DNA of 15,594 nt, from positions 1 through 15,594 of the forward strand of contig JALOCI010000059.1 in the NCBI GenBank assembly GCA_023227835.1, given 5' to 3'. A program made the translations under genes and the position numbers. Shown in pieces: positions 6,523-12,074 of this stretch; within the stretch, counting starts at the first letter, position 1, and the number at the start of each line of letters is the position of its first letter. The notes beneath the pieces are model-generated. The model was not told the origin of the DNA. It did no database searches and saw only the letters and a list, made by a program, of their open reading frames with translations. The stretch is from Bacteroidales bacterium (lineage in GTDB: Bacteria; Bacteroidota; Bacteroidia; Bacteroidales; UBA932).

Positions 6523-6605
6523 TTCTCCCTCTCGATCGTGAAGACGGTGAAGAACACGACCGCTGCGACGACCAGTGGGACGGCGATCAGGAGCACGAGC
6601 CTCAC
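6519..6605 (-). CDS. 28-aa membrane micropeptide
   Basis: GTG at 6605 to TGA at 6519-6521. The whole peptide is essentially one TM helix (VRLVLLIAVPLVVAAVVFF) with a short charged end (TIEREK). Both ends form GTGA overlaps with flanking genes, which is the main reason to believe it; at this size chance alone cannot be excluded. Composition is far more hydrophobic than the shadows in other frames. Second member of the tiny membrane trio. No family can be named. Confidence 0.5.
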   Translation of the reverse strand: MRLVLLIAVPLVVAAVVFFTVFTIEREK

Positions 6606-6772
6606 GACCGCTCCCGATCCCGGTAGGCCAGATAGAAGTCCTCAGCGACTTCCAGCATCTCGGTCAGCACGCCGATCAGCCGCTTGACGAACCAGGCGGC
6701 GATGCAGGCGAAGGTGCAGACGGTCAGGAAGGCCAGGGCGAGGATCAGGTAGGAGGCGAGGGGGGTCACCAT
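6602..6772 (-). CDS. 56-aa single-pass membrane protein
   Basis: ATG at 6772 (or GTG at 6769, which gives the GTGA overlap usual here; 55 aa). The hydrophobic segment at about residues 4-29 (LASYLILALAFLTVCTFACI) is followed by WFVKRLIGVLTEML, an amphipathic helix, and an acidic/basic tail ending RDRERS. Ends in TGA at 6602-6604 overlapping the next GTG. First of the trio of tiny membrane genes between the 160-aa gene and the winged-helix gene. Likely N-out/C-in by charge; function unknown. Confidence 0.6.
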   Translation of the reverse strand: MVTPLASYLILALAFLTVCTFACIAAWFVKRLIGVLTEMLEVAEDFYLAYRDRERS

Positions 6773-7248
6773 TCACCCCAATCCGGCGTCGTGCCGAGAC
6801 GCCGATCAAGGGCTAGGCACGCCTGCCGCCAGAGTTTGAGGATCTCCTCCCAATGCTCCCACGTCCATGTCTCGCCGCCGAAGCCGTGCCCCATCGTGAG
6901 CGTAAAATCGGCGAGCTTGCGGAGAGACGGCGGTGCCTTCTTCCGGTCAAGATCGTAGAAGTGGTCGGAGGCGCCATTGGCCCACGACCACAGTGCTTCG
7001 CTCAGACGCGTCTCCGGTGTCGTGAAGAACTGCGAGGTCAGGTAATAGTCGATCCTCGTGAGGAAGACTGCTGCGTCACCGCGTGGGGATCTCTGGGCCT
7101 CATTCCGTCGCGCTTCGCGCTGCGTCTCGTCCAGCGTGTCCCACTGGTGGAGGTACATCACGGCCTCCGCTGAGTGGTTCCGCAGGTGCTCCGAAAACTT
7201 GGCGAGACAGACGACCAGCCCAGCACCGAACTCCGACTGCCCGCTCAC
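6766..7248 (-). CDS. 160-aa hypothetical protein, early operon
   Basis: GTG start overlapping the preceding stop as GTGA. A compact, globular-looking, aromatic-rich protein (motifs SEALWSWANGASDHFYDL, GHGFGGETWTWEHWEEILK, and a C-terminal DWGEW). Predicted mostly helical; no TM, signal peptide or classic catalytic motif. The dense Trp/His/Asp content and intact reading frame indicate a real, structured protein. I do not recognise its function. It is the third gene after the switch, between a TM protein and three tiny membrane proteins, a context compatible with a membrane-associated complex, though that is only position. Confidence 0.75.
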   Translation of the reverse strand: MSGQSEFGAGLVVCLAKFSEHLRNHSAEAVMYLHQWDTLDETQREARRNEAQRSPRGDAAVFLTRIDYYLTSQFFTTPETRLSEALWSWANGASDHFYDLDRKKAPPSLRKLADFTLTMGHGFGGETWTWEHWEEILKLWRQACLALDRRLGTTPDWGEW

Positions 7249-7496
7249 GACCGCACCCCCAGCAACTCGTCCACCCGGTCGGCGTACTCGCTGAACTTCG
7301 CCTCGACCTCGGCAGCCCGTAGGTTGAGCTTCTGTAGCGGCAGGGCCATTCTCTTGCCGGCGATCCGCTCAGCCGTCCGGTAGCCATGCCGGTAACCATG
7401 CGACCAGCCCACCAGGTAGCCGATCCAGGCACCCACCAGTCCGGCTAGTGCGGCGATGAGGATGAAGGCGGCTAGTTCGATCGGGGGGATCGTCAT
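7245..7496 (-). CDS. Single-pass membrane protein with cytoplasmic coiled coil
   Basis: 83 residues, ATG start in an ATGA overlap with the Cro-like gene. A Gly/Ala-rich TM helix (about 7-30, AFILIAALAGLVGAWIGYLV) has small-residue spacing suited to helix packing. It is followed by a His/Tyr/Arg-rich juxtamembrane stretch (WSHGYRHGYRTAERI) and a helical C-terminus (about 48-80) likely to form a coiled coil inside the cell. Its stop overlaps the 160-aa gene's GTG by four bases. Phage early membrane proteins of this size often act in exclusion or host membrane remodelling, but no family is recognised. Confidence 0.75.
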   Translation of the reverse strand: MTIPPIELAAFILIAALAGLVGAWIGYLVGWSHGYRHGYRTAERIAGKRMALPLQKLNLRAAEVEAKFSEYADRVDELLGVRS

Positions 7497-7708
7497 GCGG
7501 TGCGGCCTTCGCTCGAGATGAAGTAGGTCAGCGGCTGGCCTGTGGCCTCTGCGATTCGTCTGAGCTTCTTGACCGAGGGGGCGAACTCATCGCGCTCCCA
7601 TCGGAGCAGCGTCCCCATCGTGACCCCTACCGTCGGCGCGAGTTGCTCCGCCGTCAATCCGGCTTCCTTACGGGCGTTTCTTATTCGGGTGCCGAGGGAA
7701 GTAGTCAC
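7493..7708 (-). CDS. Cro-like XRE-family regulator
   Basis: 71 residues from a GTG. Nearly the whole protein is one XRE helix-turn-helix domain (about 7-60): LGTRIRNARKEAGLTAEQLA, then TMGTLLRWERDEFAPSVKKL. It is the first gene of the leftward early operon and diverges from a second XRE gene across 43 bp, the classic arrangement of Cro and CI. Its likely role is to repress the lysogeny promoter, and perhaps itself, in lytic growth. The predicted transcription start is only a few bases before the GTG, so its mRNA would be almost leaderless; no ribosome site is visible. Assignment as Cro versus repressor rests on size and operon position. Confidence 0.9.
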   Translation of the reverse strand: MTTSLGTRIRNARKEAGLTAEQLAPTVGVTMGTLLRWERDEFAPSVKKLRRIAEATGQPLTYFISSEGRTA

Positions 7709-7737
7709 TTGACGCCTAGTAAGTTACTACTCATAAT
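7709..7737 (+). promoter_or_regulatory. Promoter for repressor/lysogeny cassette
   Basis: TTGACG at 7709-7714, 17-bp spacer, CATAAT at 7732-7737. Expected start of transcription near 7744, giving a leader of about eight bases before the ATG at 7752 and no ribosome site. Confidence 0.65.
7717..7729. promoter_or_regulatory. Operator-like palindrome TAGTAA-G-TTACTA
   Basis: Perfect odd palindrome with 6-bp arms centred on 7723. It covers the leftward -10 (7721-7726) and lies within the spacer of the rightward promoter, so a bound XRE dimer would affect both. A second odd palindrome, ACTTG-T-CAAGT at 7741-7751, covers the leftward -35. The -35 cores lie in an inverted repeat, ACTTGAC at 7707-7713 and GTCAAGT at 7745-7751. 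Confidence 0.65.
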
Positions 7738-7749
7738 CTGACTTGTCAA
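7721..7749 (-). promoter_or_regulatory. Promoter for early operon
   Basis: On the minus strand a consensus TTGACA (7749-7744), 17-bp spacer and TAACTT (7726-7721). The -10 matches only TAnnnT. The expected start near 7714 is a few bases before the GTG at 7708. It overlaps the rightward promoter almost completely. Confidence 0.55.
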
Positions 7750-7751
7750 GT

Positions 7752-8165
7752 ATGACTCGCGAAGCGACTACGCAACTGCATCCCGCCTATGGCAGCGTTC
7801 TACTAGCTGTGGCGATTGAACCCGAAGAGATCGGTCGGAGGATCAGGTCCGCGCGCAAGGCGCGTCACTGGACTCAGCTTGAGTTCGCCCTTGAGGCGCA
7901 CATCAGCCCGAGCACGGTGACTAGGTGGGAGCATGGTGACCTACCACGCGTCAAGGAGCTGCTGCGGATTGCCGATCTCCTTGATATCCCGGCGGAGCAG
8001 TTGGTCGAACCCGACCCAGAACAGATCGCTATCGGCGCTGAGCTAAAGGAGCTACGGGAAAGACAAGGACGCCTGGAGGATATGGTGGGCGAACTTCATG
8101 CTGCCCTCTTGCCAGACTCAGATACTCCTCCTCGATCGCGTCGAGCTCAAGGCGGGTCGCAATGA
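7752..8165 (+). CDS. XRE-family repressor candidate
   Basis: 137 residues from the ATG at 7752 (a TTG at 7743 would add three). The XRE helix-turn-helix spans about residues 25-84: IGRRIRSARKARHWTQLEFA, then ISPSTVTRWEHGDLPRVKEL. A short helical segment (about 95-120, LKELRERQGRLEDMVGELHA) could drive dimerisation. There is no Ser-Lys (LexA/CI) peptidase domain, so RecA-stimulated self-cleavage is not expected; induction would need another route, such as an antirepressor. It heads the only plus-strand genes in the window and is divergent from the Cro-like gene, so it is the likely immunity repressor. The final Pro/Ser/Arg-rich residues may be unstructured. Confidence 0.85.
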   Translation: MTREATTQLHPAYGSVLLAVAIEPEEIGRRIRSARKARHWTQLEFALEAHISPSTVTRWEHGDLPRVKELLRIADLLDIPAEQLVEPDPEQIAIGAELKELRERQGRLEDMVGELHAALLPDSDTPPRSRRAQGGSQ

Positions 8166-8244
8166 GACGACGTTCGAGTGAAGCGACCTTCTCCTCCGGA
8201 CTGCGGCCACTCACGGCGCCGAGCGTAACACACTACTTGTCGAA

Positions 8245-8284
8245 TGGAAAGTACCCGGCCGAGGGACTAGGATCAGACAGGAGG
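8245..8284 (+). promoter_or_regulatory. Possible promoter and strong RBS before membrane-protein gene
   Basis: A weak TGGAAA (8245-8250), 17-bp spacer, TAGGAT (8268-8273) pair lies upstream of an excellent AGGAGG at 8279-8284, seven bases before the ATG at 8292. The RBS is clear; the promoter is tentative, and if real would start just before the RBS. The 126-bp gap after the repressor leaves room for it. Confidence 0.35.
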
Positions 8285-8291
8285 ACTTGGA

Positions 8292-8639
8292 ATGAGAACC
8301 ACAGCACTAGTACTCGGAATCGTTGGCGGCGTGTTCGGAATCATCGCTGGACTGATCGCAATGGCCGTCGGCGGTGTCGGTGTGGCGGCTGAGGCTGATG
8401 GTGGGGGAATGGTAACGGTACTTGGTCTAGTCGCCGTCATGCTCGCCGTGGCGGGGATCGTAGGTGGGGCGCTCGCGCATCGTTCGCCACGCGCCTGCGC
8501 CTTGCTTGAGTTGATCGCGGGGGTTGGAGGCTTCATAGCCGTTTCGGCATTCTGGCTTCTCTCTGGCCCGCTGTTCATCGTTGGCGCGATCATGGCATTC
8601 GCATCCCGTAAGCGGAAGGCTCAAACGGTCGTTGCATGA
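8292..8639 (+). CDS. Small polytopic membrane protein, DUF4064-like
   Basis: 115 residues with four predicted TM segments (about 4-32, 40-62, 68-85, 86-104) and a basic cytoplasmic end (RKRKAQ). The opening TTALVLGIVGGVFGIIAGLI resembles the DUF4064 type of Gly-rich membrane proteins, which I have from memory only. The ATG has a near-perfect AGGAGG. Its stop overlaps the SGNH hydrolase start by four bases (ATGA), so the two are translationally coupled and probably work at the same place. Located directly behind the repressor, it should be made in the lysogen; superinfection exclusion or envelope modification are plausible but unproven roles. Confidence 0.8.
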   Translation: MRTTALVLGIVGGVFGIIAGLIAMAVGGVGVAAEADGGGMVTVLGLVAVMLAVAGIVGGALAHRSPRACALLELIAGVGGFIAVSAFWLLSGPLFIVGAIMAFASRKRKAQTVVA

Positions 8640-9406
8640 CCCTCGCGCCCGTCATCCTTTCAGCGCTCACCGTCTTCAGCGGCGTCAACTTCACGCTGCC
8701 GGAGCGCCCAGCCCAGCCCTACTCGATCGCCGTCTTCGGCGACTCGACCTCCGATCAGACGACCGAGTGGCCATACCTGCTCGGGCGGTCACTTGGCAGG
8801 TACCGCTGGCCGGCGAAGGCCATCAGCTATCAGCACTACAACCGCTACGCCCATGGATGGTCGGGAGAAACCAGTATCCAGTCGGGCGTCGATGCACCGC
8901 TTCGGATCCTCAACGCCTCCTGCGGCGGGTGGTCGGCGGCGACCTTTTCGCAGGAGATACGCGAGCGCGGACTTTCGCACCTGCTCTCCGAGACGCCGGA
9001 TCTGATTCTCGTCTCGCTCGGGCACAACTCAATCGGTATCGGCACGGCGTATAAGGTGCAGCTGCAAGCGTTCCTTGATCTACTCCCCAATGTGCCTATT
9101 GTGCTTGTCACTCAGAACCCACAGCGACCCGACTGGCAGGTGGGAGAGGCGACCAACCAGCGGCGTCGCATGGAGAGCGTTCGCGAGCTTGTCAGAGAAC
9201 GAGGCTATGGACTCATTGACCCGGGCGACGTCTTCACGTCACGGACGCTGAACGGCGATTGGTCGTGGCTAAATCCGGGCGAGTATGTGCATCCAAACGG
9301 CGAGGGCGAGCGCCTCTGGGCGTCGATCGTGCTGAGTCAGTTATCGCCGATGGCGCTGCCAGCCGACTCGATGCATTTCGGGGATCGTTCGCGCGCGCCG
9401 TGGTAG
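8636..9406 (+). CDS. Exported SGNH/GDSL hydrolase
   Basis: 256 residues. A hydrophobic N-terminus (about 3-20) with little positive charge may be an atypical signal peptide or anchor. SGNH blocks: block I AVFGDST with nucleophile Ser37, block II Gly97/98 in ASCGGWS, block III LGHNS with Asn131, block V EYVHPN with His219. The usual Asp three residues before the His is replaced by Glu216, so the triad may be Ser-His-Glu or a dyad. Family members remove acetyl or acyl esters from lipids, glycans or peptidoglycan. Coupling to a membrane protein and co-location with the repressor suggest modification of the host surface during lysogeny. It ends at a convergent hairpin facing the lysis genes. Confidence 0.85.
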   Translation: MTLAPVILSALTVFSGVNFTLPERPAQPYSIAVFGDSTSDQTTEWPYLLGRSLGRYRWPAKAISYQHYNRYAHGWSGETSIQSGVDAPLRILNASCGGWSAATFSQEIRERGLSHLLSETPDLILVSLGHNSIGIGTAYKVQLQAFLDLLPNVPIVLVTQNPQRPDWQVGEATNQRRRMESVRELVRERGYGLIDPGDVFTSRTLNGDWSWLNPGEYVHPNGEGERLWASIVLSQLSPMALPADSMHFGDRSRAPW

Positions 9407-9415
9407 CGCGCTCGC

Positions 9416-9451
9416 CTGAGGGGGCGTTTCTGAGGGGATTCGCCCTCTCAG
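9416..9451. terminator. Convergent hairpin terminator
   Basis: CTGAGGGGGCG (9416-9426) pairs with CGCCCTCTCAG (9441-9451), 11 bp with one G-U on the plus-strand RNA, loop of 14. An alternative inner hairpin uses CTGAGGG at 9430-9436 with the same right arm and a bulge. It lies between the convergent ends of the SGNH gene (9406) and the lysozyme gene (9462). No long T run follows on either strand, so efficiency is uncertain. Confidence 0.55.
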
Positions 9452-9461
9452 TACTACACCA

Positions 9462-10016
9462 TCAGGGCTTACACGCCCACGGAGACCAGTCCCGGCCGCT
9501 TGCCACGAAGTACCGATAGGCAGCAACCGCCTGGCCGAGAGCGGTGTAAGAATGACCATAGGTAGCGCGCTCCGACGAACCCATCTGAAAGATACCGAGA
9601 TACTGACCGTTGTGGGCATTCACACTCGGCACCGGTCGGCCGCCCTCACAGAGAGACACGCGGATCGCCTGCTCGGCATACGGTCCGAAGACGTGGCGGA
9701 TTGCCGCGAACGGGCTCTTGTACTTGGCCGCGATCCGAAACTCCCGACCTGCCCGGTGTTTCCAGAGCTGACGACACCACTGGAGGTACGGCACAGACCG
9801 CGAGCGAGTGCATCCGCCAGCCTGCGTTCTGACCGCGAGCCGGGTATCCTGCCGACTCCAGACCGTCTGACGGTACGTTCCGATCGACTGACGTAGCTTG
9901 GCGATCCTCGGGTAATCATCCCACTCGACCGATCCCGAAGCCGACTGGCAGGCATATCCGGCGATCAGGAACAGGGTTAGTATGAGCGCGAGTGCGCCCA
10001 GGTATCGGCCCTTCAG
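9462..10016 (-). CDS. Membrane-targeted lysozyme/transglycosylase-like protein, CTG start
   Basis: 184 residues if translation starts at CTG 10016. The frame is open through a clear export signal: KGRYLGALALILTLFLIAGY followed by Ala-Cys23-Gln, either a weak lipobox or a TM anchor. No ATG, GTG or TTG lies in frame between 10016 and the GTG at 9794, which would lose the signal. An AAAGGAG site at 10029-10023 is spaced six bases from the CTG. After a charged helical stalk (about 35-95) comes a lysozyme-fold domain: probable catalytic Glu124 in SLCEGG, NGQYLGIFQMG around 135-146, YRYFVASGRDWSPWAC near the end. This resembles the Rpf/SLT-like transglycosylases of Actinomycetota. Likely attacks peptidoglycan from outside the membrane. 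It is the last gene of the late block. Confidence 0.75.
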   Translation of the reverse strand: MKGRYLGALALILTLFLIAGYACQSASGSVEWDDYPRIAKLRQSIGTYRQTVWSRQDTRLAVRTQAGGCTRSRSVPYLQWCRQLWKHRAGREFRIAAKYKSPFAAIRHVFGPYAEQAIRVSLCEGGRPVPSVNAHNGQYLGIFQMGSSERATYGHSYTALGQAVAAYRYFVASGRDWSPWACKP

Positions 10017-10029
10017 TGGCCGCTCCTTT
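10014..10029 (-). promoter_or_regulatory. RBS and CTG start deciding the lysozyme N-terminus
   Basis: On the minus strand AAAGGAG (10029-10023), six bases CGGCCA, then CTG (10016-10014). The strength and spacing of the site, plus the export signal that immediately follows, are the evidence for a CTG initiation codon. Confidence 0.6.
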
Positions 10030-10048
10030 CGTGAGGGTGCCCCCGGAA

Positions 10049-10294
10049 TTACCGAGGGTCGGCTAGGGCTAGTCGACGTGCGATGTAGACGATCGCGTCG
10101 GCTAGCTCCTCATTCGCCTCTAGGTCCAGCTGTTCGGCGGTCATGTTGAAAAGCGGACCGTCCGGGTAGAGGTCGAAGCCTTGCTGGAATCGTTCGCGGG
10201 CAAGCGCGATCAGCTCGCTAGCGTTGCCCCAAAGCCGATAGCTCAAGCGGTCGGCGGCGCGCCCGGCGCAACGATCAAAATCCTCCAAGCTCAT
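10049..10294 (-). CDS. Small acidic hypothetical protein
   Basis: 81 residues from the ATG at 10294 (starting MSLEDFDRCAGRAADRLSYR), chosen over an upstream GTG at 10327 because it overlaps the phosphoesterase stop as ATGA. Mostly helical; the C-terminal ANEELADAIVYIARRL stretch has an ExxD look reminiscent of MazG-type helices, but the protein is too short for a full MazG domain and I would not assign it. Lies between the phosphoesterase and the membrane-targeted lysozyme, with a 32-base gap to the latter. Confidence 0.7.
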   Translation of the reverse strand: MSLEDFDRCAGRAADRLSYRLWGNASELIALARERFQQGFDLYPDGPLFNMTAEQLDLEANEELADAIVYIARRLALADPR

Positions 10295-11445
10295 GCCACC
10301 ATCCGGCCCCGGTAGAACGGGCGCCACTTGGGATCGAACTCGACTACCGAGCCGTCATCCGCGACGCGCATCTCTACCATCCAAAACCCGACGGCGGGAG
10401 CGCCGAGCGGCCGGCGTTGCCCGAGGCTGTTTCCGCCACCCTCGAACGTGCCGGCGCACATGACCTGGATATTCCGAATCGGCTGATAGAACGCCGTGTG
10501 CCAGTGGCCGAAGATCAGGACGTTGGGTTTGTCGCCGCCCTCGAATGACTCGGCGAAGCGCTTGGGGATGTAGGAATCAGCGTAAGCCTTGCCGCCCATC
10601 GGGTGCCGTATATCGACCCGTGTCCCCTGGGGGAGCGTGTAGGAGGCCGAGTACATGCCGTCCCAAATCACGTCCTCGCGCCCGTTCGCTACGCCGTGGC
10701 AAAGGTCAGCGCCAGCCCTCCCAAAATCACCCTCGCAGTCGTGATTGCCGGAGATGATTCGGGTCGTGATCCCTTCGCGTCGAGGGTAGTTCTCGACGAT
10801 GTAGGCGCGCTGCTCCTCATAGGTGAAGTGAGTGAGCTCGTGATCCTGCCCCTTGTAGATACCCCGCCCTGCGCCTATGTCGCCGGGGTGGTAGACGGTC
10901 TCGATACCGTGCGCCTCAAGGTAGTCATAGGCGATGTGCAGTTCCTCGAGACGGCAATGCTTGGAACAGAGGTGCGTATCTGAGACGACGCCGAACCGAT
11001 AGACCTCGCCCGCGAAAAGAAGTTCGTGCGTATCTTCGGATGGCCGGGGCGTGCGCTCGATGACGACGCGAGCATCGTCAGTCTCGGCTACCCGGAAGCC
11101 CTCGTGGCCTAGCCGCTCGAGCGCCTCCCGCACGCGCCGCGGCGACACGTCCGCTACGTCGGCGAGCTCGTCGACGGATGCAGCGTCCCCGGCCTTCTTG
11201 AGGGCGATTAGAAGCCAGGAATCGTCCGGCGCGCTGGCGGACGGTTCAATCGGGCGACTCTTCGGGCCGGAGGTCAGACACTCGCCGCCGAGGTCGTTCC
11301 ACGCCTTCGATAGCGTGTTCCGATTCGCGCCGTGCGCGGTGGCGATGCCGGCGAAGTTGTCGTGCTGCTCCAACTCCTGGCGCAGCCGCTCGATCGCTCC
11401 TTCGCCGCGCCACCAGCGTGGGCCATGCTCCTTAAGGCAGGCCAT
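10291..11445 (-). CDS. Calcineurin-like metallophosphoesterase with N-terminal HTH domains
   Basis: 384 residues. The catalytic domain (about 148-350) has the whole metal-binding set: Asp156 and His158 in SDTHL, Asp189 in HPGDIGAG, Asn234-His235-Asp236 in SGNHDCEG, His281, and His314/His316 in FGHWHTAF. It should hydrolyse phosphodiester or phosphomonoester bonds with two metals. The first 130 residues differ: a helix-turn-helix-like segment (about 18-52, ATAHGANRNTLSKAWNDL) and a winged-helix-like segment (about 78-130, VDELADVADVSPRRVREALE). That suggests DNA as target or a DNA-tethered enzyme. AAGGAGG lies just before the ATG. It sits downstream of the holin, an odd place for a DNA enzyme. 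Confidence 0.85.
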   Translation of the reverse strand: MACLKEHGPRWWRGEGAIERLRQELEQHDNFAGIATAHGANRNTLSKAWNDLGGECLTSGPKSRPIEPSASAPDDSWLLIALKKAGDAASVDELADVADVSPRRVREALERLGHEGFRVAETDDARVVIERTPRPSEDTHELLFAGEVYRFGVVSDTHLCSKHCRLEELHIAYDYLEAHGIETVYHPGDIGAGRGIYKGQDHELTHFTYEEQRAYIVENYPRREGITTRIISGNHDCEGDFGRAGADLCHGVANGREDVIWDGMYSASYTLPQGTRVDIRHPMGGKAYADSYIPKRFAESFEGGDKPNVLIFGHWHTAFYQPIRNIQVMCAGTFEGGGNSLGQRRPLGAPAVGFWMVEMRVADDGSVVEFDPKWRPFYRGRMVA

Positions 11446-11467
11446 GCGGCCTCCTTCCGGTGGGGGG

Positions 11468-11746
11468 CTAGGGAGTCGTCAGGCGATTAACAGCCCAGAC
11501 GACTAGCGCTTTCGCATATAGGATCGCGAGAGGCGTCACGACACGTACGGCCGCGGTGCCAGCTGCGATGAATGCTGCTGTAGCGACTGCCTTGGCCGTC
11601 CCGAAATCGGGCGCTAGCCAGATCCCGTCGAGCAGCGGCTTCGCGGTTAGCGCGAAGGTAACGACAAACGTCGTGACGAGGTGCCGAATAGCCGACTGAG
11701 CGCGCGGGGGGGTCTTCGCCCATGCGGCGAGTGGCTTGGCTTTCAT
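11468..11746 (-). CDS. Holin candidate
   Basis: 92 residues with a basic N-terminus, two or three TM segments (about 20-45, 50-72 and 70-88) and a short tail, the size and shape of class I/II holins. The segment TTFVVTFALTAKPLLDGIWL followed by an Ala-rich helix (VATAAFIAAGTAAVRVV) resembles r1t-type phage holins. ATG with AAAGGAAG upstream. Located between an XhlA-like protein and the phosphoesterase and just after the endolysin, it most likely permeabilises the membrane to release the endolysin. Assignment is by topology and context. Confidence 0.7.
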   Translation of the reverse strand: MKAKPLAAWAKTPPRAQSAIRHLVTTFVVTFALTAKPLLDGIWLAPDFGTAKAVATAAFIAAGTAAVRVVTPLAILYAKALVVWAVNRLTTP

Positions 11747-11759
11747 GGCTTCCTTTCCG

Positions 11760-12074
11760 TCAGAAGGGCCAGGCGTGAATGCCCAGCAGGATCAGTACGG
11801 CCAGGCTGGCAAGCTTCACGCCCTGCCCGAGCAGACTGTCGAATGCGCGAGTGAGACGACCACGGAACCAGCGGCCAGGAGCGTCCAGCCGGTTCTCGAT
11901 CTTGACGAAACGGGCCGCGCAGTAGGGCATGTGATCTTCCAACTTGCCTTCTAGCCCGTCGATGCGGGTGTCCACGTGCTCTCTGAAACTCTTGATCTCC
12001 GACTTGAGCAACCGCTCGAGCCAGCCCAATTCAGCTCGAGACACCGGGTCGCCGTTGGGGGGCAGTTGGCCCAT
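11760..12074 (-). CDS. XhlA-like tail-anchored coiled-coil lysis protein
   Basis: 104 residues. An N-terminal coiled coil (about 12-65, KSEIKSFREHVDTRIDGLEG) and a single C-terminal TM helix (about 84-103, GVKLASLAVLILLGIHAW) match the architecture of hemolysin XhlA-type proteins, which assist holins in lysis. The ATG directly follows the endolysin stop (TAG ATG, no gap), so it is probably co-translated. A tail-anchored unrelated protein is the alternative; no sequence-level family match can be claimed. Confidence 0.65.
   Translation of the reverse strand: MGQLPPNGDPVSRAELGWLERLLKSEIKSFREHVDTRIDGLEGKLEDHMPYCAARFVKIENRLDAPGRWFRGRLTRAFDSLLGQGVKLASLAVLILLGIHAWPF

Noticed and set aside
8029..8214. 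Minus-strand 61-aa frame with a plausible coiled-coil sequence opposite the repressor 3' end
   Set aside because: Mostly antisense to the repressor's helical tail, and helix-like composition is a common product of the complementary frame. It has no coupled neighbour.
10049..10294. MazG-type nucleotide pyrophosphohydrolase
   Set aside because: Only a short ExxD-like helix is seen; the two-part EExxE/ExxD metal motif is not complete.
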